A stretch of 64,000 nucleotides of DNA from Plantago ovata. Its lineage: Eukaryota > Streptophyta > Magnoliopsida > Lamiales > Plantaginaceae. A program made the translations under genes and the position numbers. The first letter of the stretch is position 1. Each line of letters begins with the position of its first letter. Where the stretch lies: positions 78,912,753-78,976,752 of the forward strand of contig CM051456.1 of the NCBI GenBank assembly GCA_028274465.1, in the 5' to 3' direction. Below the pieces are notes generated by a model, which did not search any database, was not told the DNA's origin, and worked only from the letters and a program-made list of their open reading frames with translations. This document shows positions 24,804 through 38,502 of this stretch, piece by piece.

Positions 24804-27800
24804 AAAAGAATTTGGTCCCCAAATTCGCACCTGAAAAGTTGAAGAGCTCGGGATACTGCCGGCGCATATCATCCTCCCTTTCCCAGGTTGCCTCCTCGTA
24901 CTGATGGTTTCGCCACGGAACCTTTACTTGCCTGATTTACCTATTACGGAGTTGATGCACGTTTTGGTCTAGAATACGAACCAGTTGCTCCACATAAGTC
25001 AAATCCTCCTCGATAGTCACCTCCTCGGGTTGAATCACGTGCGACGGGTCAGGATAGTACTTCTTCAGTTGAGATACATGGAAGACATTGTGAATCCCAG
25101 TAATAGTAGTGGGTAGCTGCAACCGATAAGCCACAATGCCAACTCTCTCAATGATCTCGTATGGTCCTACATACCGAGGGTTCAGTTTAGCTCTACGTCG
25201 CATACGAACAATTCCCTTTCTCGGAGATAGCTTGAGAAAGACAAAATCACCAACTTCGAACTCCAAATCTCGCCTACGATTATCGGCGTAACTCTTTTGT
25301 CTACTTTGAGCAGTTCTCAATCGCTCTCGGATAAGCCTTACCTTTTCCAAGGTTTCTTGTATCATCTCATTGAGAGTCCTCTCTCCAGCTACCGATGTAG
25401 AAATTCGGTCCTCCAAGTCCCAGTACAGCGGTGATCTACATTTCCGACCATACATCGCTTCAAACGGTGCCATACCAATCGATGATTGATAACTATTATT
25501 ATAAGCTTACTCAACCAATGGCAAATGTTGTGCCAACTTCCTTGGTGATCCAGCACACACAATCTCAGTAGATCCTCTAGAGTTTGAATGGTCCTTTCGG
25601 ATTGACCATCCGTGTGCGGATGTGCTGCGGTGCTAAAGTTCAACTTGGTACCCAAGCCTTCGTGTACTTGCTTCCAACACCTCGAAACAAACTTCGGATC
25701 TCTATCAGACACAATACTCACCGAAGTACCATGTAGCTTAATTATCTCATCGCGATAAACCTCGGCTAACTTCTCGAAGGTGTAGGTGGTTTTCACAGGC
25801 AGAAAGTGTGCCGATTTTGTCAACCTATTGTCAATAACCCAAACACTATCAAAACCACCCCTAGATACCGGTAGACCAGTTACAAAATCCATAGTGATCA
25901 TCTCCCATTTCCACTGTGGAATCTCGAGTGGTTGTAGTAAACCTCCCGGTTTCTGGTGCTCAGCCTTTACTTGCTGGCAGACCAAACAACTTTGCAAAAA
26001 CTGTGCAATATCTCGCTTCATATGGGTCCACCAGTGAACCGTCTTCAAATCTTCATACATTTTGTTTCCTCCAGGATGCATCGAGTACTTAGATTTATGA
26101 GCTTCATCCAAAATTAAACGCCTAAGCTCTTCATCAGAAGGCACGCACAATCTACTTTGAAACCTTAGGGCTGCATTCTATCAACAGAGAATTTTGCATT
26201 GCGAGGTTCAGTGATATGTGATTTGATGTCTTGAAGCTCTTCATCATGCTCTTGGGCTTCAAGAATTCTACCTGCCAGCTCATACCTCAAAGTGATATTG
26301 GCGAACATACAAGACAAGTTGGATACTTCGAGATTTGACACGTGTACCCTACGACTTAAGGCACCAGCGACCACATTGGCCTTACCAGGGTGATATCGAA
26401 TGGTACAAGTGTAATCGCCCAGAAATTGTAAGAAAATACGGTCAGAGTTACCCCTAGGGTACGCAGCAAAATTTCAAAAAAATTTCTTAACATACAGGTT
26501 AATTGATTATGTATATGCCGTATATATGTAAACACGTCAATTAGAAGACTAACCTTACTTCCAAAGCAGCTTCCAAGTCTTCGTAATAATCTGGTGTATC
26601 TTCTCCTTCGTCGAAGTCGAAGATATCTGCAATACTCTGATTATCTGCAAGACAATAAGAGTTAGTTTCCAGCTCCTAGAACCTCAACCTTTGTATCCAC
26701 GGATGAACAACCTATCGGAAGAATGTTAGGATATTCTTTGTGTGACCAAGAAGACGGGGCGGCGATTCCTCCGGCAAGGTGGCGCGCGCGTAGGCTTGTA
26801 GAGGAGGGAGAGTTTTTTATTTTCTCTAAGAAAACTGGGTATTCAACTGTCTGAATGTCTATTTTACTGTGTATCAAAAACTCTCTAATAGTCTACTATA
26901 TATAGTAGTCAATAGAAACCTAAAACATAAGCAATTAGACTTCGTAAAGGAATAAGAATCTAATTCTTATCGCACTAGGAAACCATTATCAAGTCTAGAT
27001 CCATTCCCAATCAAATTAAAACTCAATCAGAAAAATCTAACTTATCCCTTGGACTTCTAATAGAGGAAGGAGTCGAACTCCTTCCCCTACCCCAGCTCGC
27101 GCGCGCGCGCCTATCCTAAGGGAGATAGGTGGGTCCCAATTTTGGGACCCACTTATAGTTCTAAGGCAATTCAAACTCCAAGTAGATCTTGCCCATGTGC
27201 ATATGTTAATTCTCAATTAACATATACTTTCAAATCAAACCTCTATTATATTTTTAAAATATAATCTTTAATTGTATTTACATAAAATACAATTAATTAG
27301 CCGATTCAATTAATAATTTCAAATCATTAATTGAGCCATCAATTATAATCCATCAATCACAATTAATTTCAAATTAATTGCGATTCCATCTTCAAGGATA
27401 TTCTGATAAGCTGAATCACCACATAGTGTGACCCATAGGGCCTCATTGTATTAAGCAAGTCCTAGACTAGGCAAAATGGAATTCCTAGACGGTTCCATTT
27501 GCAATATTAATACATGAGGACGTTTGAGAGGTTTCTCAAAGCAAACCCTTTCGTTGCGAAGTCTGTTGCGCTCAACGCGGCGAAGGTAACGTCCCTTCAT
27601 CTGACTGACTCGAATGCATCTAGGATCGATGATGTGTCTATCCGAATAATACATCCATGGGCGTCTCACGGAGTTGCTTGGTTACTAAGATATACTTATG
27701 ACCATCATACTATATCAATGCACTGGCCAGTGACTTTACCAACACAACTATGAAGACTATGAGCAGTACTCTCCTGTGCTACACTTGAGAGATGAATCCT

Positions 27801-30800
27801 TCACAGAAACACTTATCATCCCCATTTGTATGTAGCCATAATACTGGATCGTGTCTTAGGTCAACTGCTTATTCAGAGCTGACATCGACAGGTCCATCAA
27901 GGATATGGGGCAACAAATGTGATGATAAAGTCCTGTAAGTCCAAAGGACGACTGGCATCACTTCGACAACTTACCGGTTCCCATAGACACTTCGGTGTAG
28001 AGTATACATCGATGGGAGTGTCCAGTGGGTACTTCCATTGTTCGATAATCCTTCTTCGAACAACTATGCGCTGTTATGGGAACGTTTCTCGTTTGTCCAA
28101 CAATCCGTTCCGTGGCCGTGGGATCGGCTCACACTTTCTACAACAAGTATAACCTCCACGCATACTAGTCTCATCTGGTTCATTCAGACCGCTACATCCG
28201 AGATGAACCTCGACTAGGGAGAGTTTGGGATAGATGATAACTCACATAGCTCCCACTATCTGTGTGATCGGTCATCTATCCGAGGGGACATGTTTAATAT
28301 TAATACAGACAGAAATAGAGATATGACATGTTGCATGCCTGGTGTAATATAAATATGAAAGCGATACTCAATAGTAAAAGCAACAAACATATATTATATT
28401 ATGTTGACCTGTGTAATAGTACATATATGCCCTCTATAAGGGCCCATGCCCTTAACAAGGACTGTCTCTAGGACATATACACTATCAGAAATTCCATCCA
28501 TCGTCGTTGTCTCATGTTCAACTCCTTTTGTGTGAGCACATACTTCAAGCTCTTATGATCAGTGAGGATGGTGAACTCAGGACCATAAAGGTAGTGTCTC
28601 CACTTTCCCAAGGCAAAGACTATAGCGGCTAGCTCAAGGTCATTGGTTCGGTAATTTCTTTCATATGGCTTCAACTTTCTCGAAGCATATGCGATCACCT
28701 TTTCCCGTTGCATCAGTACACAACCCAAACCTTCCTTTGAAGCATCAGTGTAAACCACAAAGTCGTTGGTCCCCTCGGGAAGAGCTAGTATAGGGGCAGT
28801 CGTCAGTCTCTTCTTCAGCTCCTCGAAGCTTTCCTCACACTTGTCACTCCATACGAACTTAGGGTTTTTCCCTGTTAAAGAGGACAAGGGTCCAGCTATC
28901 TTCGAATAATCCTTCACAAAACGGCGATAGTAACCAGCTAAATCGAGAAAACTCCTCACCTCAGTGACAGATTCGGGTCTCTTCCAATTAACTATCGACT
29001 CAATCTTCGATGGGTCGACCTCCAAACCTTCTCCAGAGATAATGTGCCCTAAAAAGGCTACTTTATCTAGCCAAAACTCACACTTGCTGAATTTGGCATA
29101 CAACTTGTTGTTCTGAAGAGTTTCCAAGACAATTCGAAGATGTTTCTCATGGTCCTCTTCGGATTTCGAGTAAACGAGAATATCATCGATGAAAACAACA
29201 ACAAACTGATCCAAATACGGCTGAAAAACTCGGTGCATCAAATCCATGAACACAGCTGGGGCATTCGTAAGGCCAAACGACATCACTACAAACTCATAAT
29301 GATCTTACCTCGAGTTCAGAGCAGTCTTAGGTATGTCTTCTTCCCTTACCCTAACTTGATAATAGCCTTGTCGTCGATCAAGCTTCGAGTAAACCTTCGA
29401 ACCTTCCAATTGATCGAAGAGCTCCTCAATACGGGGTAGGGGGTACTTGTTCTTGACAGTGACTTGGTTCAGGCCTCGATAGTCGACGCATATCCTTATA
29501 CTATCATCCTTCTTCTTTACAAACAGAACCGGTGATCCCCATGGCGAAGACCTAGGTCTCACAAAACCGTTATCAACCAGATCTTGCAGTTGAGTCTTGA
29601 GTTCCTTAAGCTCAACAGGTGCCATTCTATAGGGTGACTTCGAAATGGGTGCGGTGCCAGGTACCAGATCAATAATAAACTCCACTTCTCGTTCAGGGGT
29701 ACGGAATCCAGCTTCTCAGGGAAAACACCCTTGAATTCCTTAACCACCCTAACTTCCTCGATTTTTGGTTGATCTTTAGGTTTATTAATCACATACGCCA
29801 AAAAGCAGGTAGCACCCTTCACGTACAGCCTCCTAGCTTCCATGTTAGACAGCAGAAACTTCTCATCCTTTCTCTTATCTCCTTTCCACACGACTTTCTC
29901 CTCTCCAGGTTTTCCCTGGGATATAGCCTTGGTTCGACAATCCAGTTGTGTGTAGTGCTCAGACAACCAATCCATAACCAGAATAACATCGTAGGTTGAA
30001 AGAGGTAGAAAGATAAGGTCAGCAGAGAAAGTTCTTCCTAGGATAGAAATTTCGCAACGCTCGATGAACTTCTTAGTGATTAAACTAGCTCCCAAATGCG
30101 TACATACTTCTAAAGCGTGGGGTAAAACTTTGTACGGTAAAACGAGTGACTCAGCAAATACTTCAGCAATAAATGAATGCGTAGCACCAGGATCAAATAA
30201 AGCTTTAGAAGAAGTTTGAGCGATCAGTAGCGTACCTTCAACCACATTCGCGGCGTCAGGAACTTCATGACCACCTATGCTGTAAACTCGGGGCTTAGAC
30301 ATAGTACCCTTTCTGTCATTTCTCGGAGCATAGCCTCCTGGTCTTCCTCCTTTGACAATGGCATGACGGTTCGGACAGTGGCTGATCTTGTGATCCTTGC
30401 TCCCACAAGCCTTGTCTCTTCCAGCAGTTATTCTCATCGTGGTTGACTCCTCCACAGTAGTTGTAGTTTTTCCTTGCCTGGGATGACTGCCCAGACCCTC
30501 CAGTGGTGTTGCGGGAACGGTTGTCCTGCTGATTACGGGGATACTTCGCCGGTGGTGCTTGATATCCAGATTGATATCCACCTCGACTCTCCCTCTTGTA
30601 TCCAGATTGGCTTCCTCCTCCTTGGTTCCCAGAAGAACTAGAGTCGCTCCTCTTGCTAGAGTACGGCTTATCATCCATCTTGATTTCTTTGAGACCAATT
30701 TCTACCTCGGAAGCGAGTTCGACAGCCTTGAGGTAGGTAGGCATGTTGGTCCCAAACAAACTGTACCGGATCTCAGAGTTCAGACCCTTCACAAAGTGGC

Positions 30801-31392
30801 GCACCTTCTCCCGTTCACCGTCCTGGAAATGCGGCACATACTTCAATAGTCGGGTAAATTCTGAGTCGTAGTCGGCAACATCCATGTTCCCTTGCACTAA
30901 AGCTTGGAACTCATCCCTCCTGTTCTCGCGGACCACGCGAGGCACGTACTTGTCCATGAAATCCTTGGTGAAGTTCTCCCAGGTGCGAGCAACTCCCTCT
31001 TGCCTCCATCTTGCATTCACGGTCCTCCGCCAGTTCCTGGCGGCTCCCACGAACTGGAAAGCTGCAAGCTCAATTTTCCGCTCGTCCGGATAGTGCAGGA
31101 TCGAGAATAAGTTCTCCATACTCTCTCACCAGAGCTCAGCCTTACGGGCATCAGGCGTTCCCTCGAACCATTCAGGATGGAAACGAGTGAAACGTTCCGC
31201 AGCTTGATCGATGGTCTAAATCGGTGGTGGTGGCGGAGGAGCTGGCTGAACAGGTGGTGCTCTAACGTGGCGAATGGTTTCGCTGAAATTTCCCAAAGCG
31301 GCGATGATGCGGTCCACTTGGTCTCCATTTTCAGCATGTTGATCATCTCCACTCCCATTGCTACTGGTACCACGAGTGTTTCTGCGATTCAT
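24802..31392 (-). pseudogene. gag-pol: Chromovirus gag-pol region (right copy), split by a solo LTR
   Basis: Fossil coding region read right to left from 31392. Parts: gag capsid and zinc knuckle (about 30380-31392); protease with ALFDPGATHSF (about 30190-30225); reverse transcriptase (about 28950-29690) with [14 protein letters not shown] and the catalytic FIDDILVYS; RNase H (about 28490-28780) with [15 protein letters not shown] and [11 protein letters not shown]; the solo Angela LTR at 26427-28487; the RNase H-integrase connection ending VVAGALSRR (about 26330-26374); integrase zinc site (SMHPGGNK, then CLVCQQVK) and catalytic segments MDFVTGLP, VSDRDPKF and SERTIQTLEDLLR (about 25530-26150); integrase C-terminus and chromodomain-like tail (24805-25473; GPYEIIERVG, HNVFHVSQLKKY). 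Broken in several places. Confidence 0.85.
26427..28487 (-). repeat. Solo LTR of an Angela element in chromovirus pol
   Basis: A complete 2061-bp Angela LTR in minus orientation (plus-strand TGTAAGAAAA to ACTATCA), with no internal region and a perfect 5-bp TSD GAAAT (26422-26426, 28488-28492). This is the footprint of unequal recombination between the two LTRs of a formerly full element. It retains the GCGCGCGCGC stretch and the CTATATATAG TATA region of the other Angela LTRs. Confidence 0.95.
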
Positions 31393-31756
31393 TCTAACAA
31401 AGGGGCACTACTTAGCAGTTGATTTAACAAGCTCGAATCTCTAACTTAGAAAAAGAACGGAAAAAGGGACTAAGGCAGGTACTTAATCTTCTACAACCGG
31501 TATGTAACTGAGCAGTGAAGAAAACATGCCTTGAACTTTAAAACAAAACGCAAAATCAAGAAATCAACGTAGTCTCAAATAAACCAAGCATGCAATTTAT
31601 TCAAAGGAAAACCAGTCTCTACTCGTCTTAGCGAGTAAACAGAAAACCACAGCGTCAAGTAAACGGAAAAGCATAAACAGTTTCAGTCGGGCTGAACTAA
31701 AAAAAAACTTGCTTGGCAAAAGGGAACTTCGGTACGAGCTCGAAAAGACATCTATC

Positions 31757-32209
31757 CTAATAAACATCCTCGATATCGTCTTCGAAACGTCGTTCGGGCA
31801 CGTGTGCATCTTCTCCTTCTTTCTCAGAGGGGTCCTCCTCGGGTTCTTCTTCGAATTCTTCTTCGGGTTCTTCCTCATCCTCCACTCTACGTGAAGGTCC
31901 GCAACCCTCGAGAAACGTCCTCCGAGCCTTCCTCTTACGAATCTTGGTGCCTAGGTTGGACGTGGTTAACGAGACAAAGCCGGAGTGCTCCTTTGCGGCG
32001 CGTAAAGCCATCTTAAGGAATCTGATTTCCGCATCCTTCGTTGCCATTTCGTCTTGAAGCTTCATGTTTTCCAGCCAGTAGTGGTCTCGTTCGCGAACAA
32101 CCCTGTCCATCACGCTTTCAGGGTAAATGCCAATGACGGGAACGGTGGTATAAGGGTTAAACTCCCCTTCGACTAGGCGGTAACGAATGACTTTCTTTTC
32201 GGTACTCAT
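31757..32209 (-). CDS. Chromovirus leader ORF (open copy), acidic coiled-coil protein
   Basis: Open through 150 residues from MSTEKKVIRYRLVEG at 32209 to the stop at 31757, located between PBS and gag. Residues about 35-80 are heptad-like (VMDRVVRERDHYWLENM, then KDAEIRFLKMALRAAKEH) and probably form a coiled coil. A basic patch (KIRKRKARR) near residue 95 precedes an acidic tail (repeated EEEPEEE-type, ending DDIEDVY). It is not recognised; it lies where most plant chromoviruses have only untranslated leader. The left copy (3135-3586) is similar. MG-1 sits 15 bases upstream of this start. Former coding is inferred from cross-copy conservation; function unknown. Confidence 0.5.
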   Translation of the reverse strand: MSTEKKVIRYRLVEGEFNPYTTVPVIGIYPESVMDRVVRERDHYWLENMKLQDEMATKDAEIRFLKMALRAAKEHSGFVSLTTSNLGTKIRKRKARRTFLEGCGPSRRVEDEEEPEEEFEEEPEEDPSEKEGEDAHVPERRFEDDIEDVY

Positions 32210-33627
32210 ACCTATCTGTAAGCATGATGAACGTATTTTTGACGCGTTCATCTTGTCTTTTTTACCTTATTTTGCTATCTTTTAGCCTTGTTTTTTGGTT
32301 AGTTTTGTAGAATAGTGTCACGTTTTGTGTTTTCTGCATTTTCAGGCACTTAGGTACGAAACGGTGTTTTTGGAGCTAAAAACGAAGCATTTGGGATGAA
32401 AAATGACCCCGTTGAAGTTCCTTGATCTCCGTGGACATTTTCGTGAGTGTCCTTAGTTAGAGTTAAGCCAATAATCCTATTTTTGAGAACTTAGCCTTAC
32501 CTTGGAAGCAAATGCAAAAGTTCGGGTGGAAGTTTTGTAGTCGTTCAAGTGTTTATGATTGACACAGTATAGCCATTTGGACCATAACTTTTTCATACAG
32601 AATTGTATTGACCTAAAACCAACTTCCACGCGTAGCTAACTCAAAGAAATATCCAACGGTATGTTACACGCTCCGATTCGACATCGTATGAGCCCTGTAG
32701 AGCGAGTTAAAGTCAGGCGGAAATTCTGGGCAGATTCACTGGAATTCCAGGCGAAGCGCTTGGCCCCTGTCAAGCCCTTCGCTTGCCAAGCTAAGTGCTT
32801 GACAGAAGCCAAGCCCTTCGCTTGGACTCAGATCCAGATCGCGATTTTGGCATTAAAACTCGATTTTCAGTTATTTTTTCTCATTCCTTTCACTTTGTAA
32901 TTGCTGGGGAGAGCTCTTTGAAGCTCCATAGCTCAGACCCATTATCTAGAGGCTTGATTATCATCAAGAAAGACGTGATTACATCCAATTTCATCTTCAT
33001 TGTATCTTGATCCGTGAGATTTGGGCATTCCACCGTCTCGTGACAATCGGTGGTAACTTGTATCAATTCTCCTTATTTTGATTCTGATTATGAATGTTTG
33101 TTATTGTTATTCATATATGATGTTGTTTGTTTCAAGATCCGTTATGAGTAGCTAATTCACGATTGTTGGTGGTAGAATGTGGACATGATAGCTAGGGTTA
33201 TGATTATGCTTGTTGTGCTTTGAACCATTGCGTAAGATCTAAAGTAGCCAATTACAAATCTTCGAATACAAGGTAGTGACAACCCTTATGGTCGCTTAAT
33301 ACTTCTACATCATCCATACAATTGGGAGTAGCCAATTCCGTATTTTCGAATGCAAAGCATGTGACAACTTTGTGGTCAATTAATACTTCTCTATTGTATG
33401 TTTAAATGTTCATAGCATGATAGGAAGTTGTAACCCATGGTTTGTCATGTCCACTAAGCTACCACCAACATCGTTCTCTATTTGATTTTATCTTCCTCTT
33501 GATAGTTTCTGATTTGCATGAGTGTTTGGTTTAATCACACAAACTTGCTTGTTGGTTGATTACAATTGTTACGCACTAAACAAAGCTACGTTAGGTCCCA
33601 AGAGAACGACACTCGGGAACATCTTAC

Positions 33628-34887
33628 TGATGAACGCGAATTTGTCAGTCCCGGTTCAAGCAAATAATATTTGTATTTAGCCAAAGGAAATCCACAACTA
33701 CAACGAAAACCGTAGTGTAGCAGCAGAATGACTCGAGTGTCGTTCTCTCAGGACTATAACTAGCTTTATCTATTTAATCAAGAAAATATAAAACAGCAAA
33801 TAAAAAGCAATAGGGGGTTTTCAAGCAGATAATGGAGGTTGGTGATAGTATGGTCCTTCTTAACATAATGGGTCGATAATCATGCATAAATTCCTCGGTC
33901 TTGCATGGAGATCTTTGAATGAATCTTGGGTCCTGTTGTAAGTATTGTGCACTATGAAGATAGTATGGGTCTGACCTGTCAACAACTAACGTCCTATTGT
34001 GTTCCGTAATCATTCAACACTACGAAGATAATTAAGTCTGATTGGCCGACAAGTTTCCTAGCGTGCATAATGATCAATACAACATACGAGAATTTTGGTG
34101 TTCAACTCATCAACGAAATAAAGCAATGACACGGAGTATAATGCGCGATATAGCTATTAGCATGATTATCTTCCCTCGCTAAGAATTCACATACAACCAC
34201 CAACGATAAATTTAGCTACTCATAATGTGCATGCAATCAATAGCAATCATAGAAGAAAACATATTGAAAGAATATATAAAATAAGTAGATAAAAGTTATA
34301 AGATACAAAGTTACCGAAGGTTGTCAATCTCCGGATGATTGTGATCCTACGCGCTCCAATCTGCTATGAAAAAGTATCCCCTAAGCTATGGATCTCCCAG
34401 GACAGGCCCCGGGTAGTTCCTACCTAAAACTATAGAGAGAGGTGAGAAAGTAGGCTTGGAAAGATATGATTTTCGGAGAGAAAACTCGCAACTATATATA
34501 GGCCCGAAAAACGTCTGGGGCGGTTCGCCCCCCAGTATTTCGCGGAATTTCCGCGTTTTTCGACGCGGATTTGGATTTCTTCACCTTTTCGGACTCGGTT
34601 TTAGACTTCTAATGGCCTTCTAACCTCCAGATTCGACCCCTAGACTCCAAATCCTATCCGGAAACCTTCAGATACTCCAAATAGGCTTCTGGAACACCAA
34701 TTCCTTTTTGACTTCAATATAATTGCCCGTAAATCTCCGAATTTCAACCAAAACCTGTAAAATAAAATCTAAAGGGAAGCGTGACACTATTCTAATAAAA
34801 TGCACTAAAATATAGCTAAATTAACATAGAGGATAGCTAAATTAGGTGAAAAAGACTCGAATGAAAGTGTAAAATACACATTCATCA
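33628..34887 (-). repeat. TG-2 3' LTR
   Basis: 1260 bp, bounded by TSD on the left and the PPT (34888-34900, GGTTTGGGGAGTT on the minus strand) on the right. One GGGGCGGTTCGCCCC near-palindrome at about 34515-34532. Confidence 0.9.
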
Positions 34888-36465
34888 AACTCCCCAAACC
34901 GAACCTTTGCTTGTCCTCAAGCAACTAAGCTAGACTCTAATAAGAAAAACAGGCAAGACTCAAAAATGGAGTTTCATGCGAAATAAAATGAACTAAATTA
35001 CTGAATCTACCAAATAACATATGAACAAAAACCATATAAATCAAAGCATGAAAATAGGTTGAAGAATACCTCGGTTGACTTATACACATCCACATAAGCA
35101 CTTATGTCAAGAAAAGATAGTCTCTCGTAACATTCTCTACCTGGACCTAGTCAGTGACGACGTAATGATGCATGCTAAGATACGAATGGCTGCCCCGTGC
35201 CTATGAAACTGAGGACTTACAGTTGTTCCACCATGTTAAGACTTTCCCTCAAAAGAGGTCGAACCAGTACTGACTCTCATCAAACGAAGGAGGGTTCCCT
35301 ATAAAAGATAACTCTCCCCTATTCTACCCATCTCTCAAGTAAAAATCTTAAGCTATTCACCACTTCCTGAATGGCAGGACGAGGGTGGTCTAGAACAGAT
35401 GACACTCAAGACAAAAAAGATAAAAAATAGAAAAACACAATTACGAACAATACGAAAAATGGAAAAGACTCAAACTTTGCTAAACTGCTATTTGGCTTTT
35501 TTTCTTTTTGGACCCTTCTTTGCTTTTTTGGGGTCTTCTCTTTTTTTCTTTTTTCATTCCAGATTCTTTTTTTCTTTTTCTTTTTTTTTCTTCTGGAATT
35601 TTTCTTTCTTTTTTTCGATTTTTTTCTAGCCAGCAGTAGCATAACAAAAAGAGAAACAAAATGACTCACACGACTTCCCCAAACCTATTCGAAAGAATAG
35701 GTTGGAGTACAAAATTTACGGAAAAGGAAAAATAAACTCACGATACGGAAATGAAAAACAGAAACAAGTCTATGATGGTGCAACCCCCTCCCCAAACCTA
35801 TTCAGAAGAATAGGTTATAAACAAAGGATCACACAACCTCACACTACCTCCTTCCTAGGCATTTAGCAATCTCAAAGCATGGTGAAGACTTGTTGCCTCT
35901 TAGGTACATAATTACTCGGGAAACAACATAAGACCCTAACATGCATCATCCTATTATAAAGGCCTTCGTGAACCGCAGTAGAGAAAACACCTCTAAGTGA
36001 TGTCGAGACTACCATGCTTAACTAAGTGCAATACATAAATGCGACGAGCCAAGCGAGAAAAACCTCAAACAAATTCATAGAGATGAAACATACAATTAAT
36101 GGCATAGTTGGTTGATCTACCCAATAAAAAAGTTCAAAAAATTCGGCAATAAAACTCCATATAAAACATGCAAGACTATCCTAGGAAAGCAGTAAACGTG
36201 CAAATGCAAAAAATTTCACGAGTTTATCATAAGCAAGATAAGTATAGAGATAACCAGCGATAACCTCCTCCCCAAACCGGAACGTCGTCGCTCGTCCCGA
36301 ACGTCGAAAGTGGATCCAAGGTGAGAGCTAATGCTTGTATAAGTGACCTATAATACTCAATCAAACTCGTGAGATAAAATCTAAAGCGGTAAAGAAAGCG
36401 ATAAAATCTCCGGGTTGCCTCCCGGATAGCGCCATTTTTAAAGTCTTTGACTCGACTCCTGTCCG
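34888..36465 (-). other. TG-2 non-coding 3' internal region
   Basis: Contains the PPT (34888-34900), a pyrimidine tract on the plus strand (purine in the element sense, about 35495-35630), two AACCTATTC/GAATAGGTT hairpins (35682-35703, 35795-35816), and an internal PPT-like segment after GGGACGAGCGACGACG (36263-36302). A GGGAGGCAACCC motif lies near 36415. No reading frame is supported. Confidence 0.7.
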
Positions 36466-36468
36466 CGC

Positions 36469-38250
36469 CTATCTCTTCTTTCTACGGGTACTAGACTTCC
36501 CCTTCATCGATCTCCTCTCCATGCCATGAACCTGTGAATAAGAAAGAATATAGGCTGCAAGACCACAGTAGTGAGTAGTGAAAGAATTATCAGGCGGATC
36601 AGGTGGATCAGGTATGGCTTGCAACACGTGTTGCTTGCCATCCACTTCGATAGTGCAAGTTCTTTGGTAGATGTCCATCACGGAGCGTAGCTTAGTCAAG
36701 AACGTTCGTCCCAAGAGAATGACATACCCCGTCCCAGGTGCAGACGCCGGCATAACTACAAAATTGGTGTATACAGATGCTTCACCAATCTTGACCAACA
36801 CATTTTTCACAACGCCTTCGGGTCTCACAAAGGATCCATTCGCCAGTTGCACAATAGCCCTATGGTCAGATAGTTTTCCAAGGTTACTCTTCTCAAACAC
36901 ATTCAAAGGGAGCACGTTCGAATAAGATCCCGTGTCTAGTGTGGCACGGACATCTTCAAGTTCGCCAATCCCGACCTTAACATCGAAACTTTGAGGGAGT
37001 GGCTTGGGATTCTCTTGCTTCTTTCCACTCTCATTAGTACCAATGTCCTTCTCTTCTTCCTTGGCTAGTGGAGGCTCTTCATCCTTGTAACACTCGCTCT
37101 TAGCAACTTGCTTAAATGTGATTTCCACTGGTTGATCTCCCACCAAGTTGATCGACATGGTCCTCTCAGTGCTGCTATCTAACTTCCCTTGCTCTTTACT
37201 AGCTCTAGCTTCCAATTGATCCAGACGAGCATTGATCTTTGCCGAATCCTCCTCGTATCTCTTCAAAAACACTTGGGTGAAATCCACCAATTTTTGTAAA
37301 TTATCCATGAGAGTTGCTGACTTGGATGTAGATACTTCGTCCTTAGGAGTAGGATTACTACGGTTTCCCAAGTGAACATCTTCTCGTGCTAGATCTGATC
37401 TACACATATGAGCCCCATGCCCATAATTCTTGCACACCCTACATACCTCGTTGGAGAGAGAAGTTCCGATTAGGCAACTTAGAACTTGCCTCATCTGATT
37501 GGCGAAACCTTCGAACCTATCGCCACTCACACCATTCACTTCATGCATTGGGATCTCCTGGTTTGGTGGGGCCTCAGGTCCACGCCTTCTAACCATTGCT
37601 CTTGGATCCTTGGATTGAGATCCTTTACCAAGCCTTTCGAAACACGCCCACACATCCTCGGCGGTCTCTTCCCAGATAGTACCACGGCATTGGAAATCCA
37701 CCACCTGTTGACTCTCATATGTGAGTCCATTGTAGAAGTGCTGGACAAGATCAGGAAGCCCAAAACCATGGTGTGGACACTTATGCATGAGGTCCTTGAA
37801 CCTCTCGAAAGCGGTGTAGATGGTCTCATTATAGTCCTGTTTGAATCCTGTGATTTGCGCCTTAAGCGCGGTAGTCAATGTGTGAGGAAAGTATTTCTCC
37901 ATAAAGCAGAATACACCTTGTCCCAGGTGTCTAGTGATCCGGCTTCCAGAGAGCCTAACCATGCCTTGGCTTTATCACCAAGCCCCAAAGCAAAAACCTT
38001 CATCCTTAGCTCATCGTCCGTTATCCCTGCTCCGGGCCTTGGAAGATTGTTGATAAAGTCGTCAATATCATTCAGGTATCCATAACATCTTCCCTAGCCA
38101 ACCCATAGAACCTCGGGAGTTGCAGGTACATGCAACTTTTGATTTCCAAATCTCGAGTTGCAGCAGAAAGAACAATAGCTGGACCTCTCATCAGTGCTTT
38201 GTTGGGTTGAACCCATGATTTCAAAAGTGGGCGAGCCATCACAAGACCTG
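36469..38250 (-). pseudogene. gag-pro: TG-2 gag and aspartic protease region
   Basis: Fossil coding region homologous to TG-1 14424-16556. Order on the minus strand: N-terminal gag (about 37960-38250); capsid C-terminal helices (FMEKYFPHTLTTALKAQITGFKQDYNE, near 37880); zinc knuckle CRVCKNYGHGAHMC (about 37405-37445); a charged linker shorter than in TG-1; protease with ATLDTGSYSNVLPL (about 36905-36950) and YVILLGRTFL; a basic C-terminus. The protease half is open. Broken in about two or three places near the 5' end. Confidence 0.8.
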
Positions 38251-38481
38251 AATATCTGTGACAAAACTGGAGTAACTCAAAACTAAAAATTAGCCTCGTT
38301 AGAAAATTCGAAAAATCGAGAATAATTCTAGATATCGAATACTACTAAGGCTAGGAAAGGTGATTAGAAACAGACTAGGAAAGCAGTATCAGAGAGAGAT
38401 TAAAAAGGAAAACTAAAACTATTAGAATTAGGAATCTAAAGCTGAAAATATAAACAAATTAAATAGAAAACAGGAGTATAG

Positions 38482-38499
38482 TCCCCGGCAACGGCGCCA
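38482..38499 (-). promoter_or_regulatory. TG-2 primer binding site (tRNA-Asp type)
   Basis: Plus-strand TCCCCGGCAACGGCGCCA is TGGCGCCGTTGCCGGGGA on the minus strand, three bases from the 5' LTR (38503-39757). Confidence 0.85.
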
Positions 38500-38502
38500 A
38501 TT

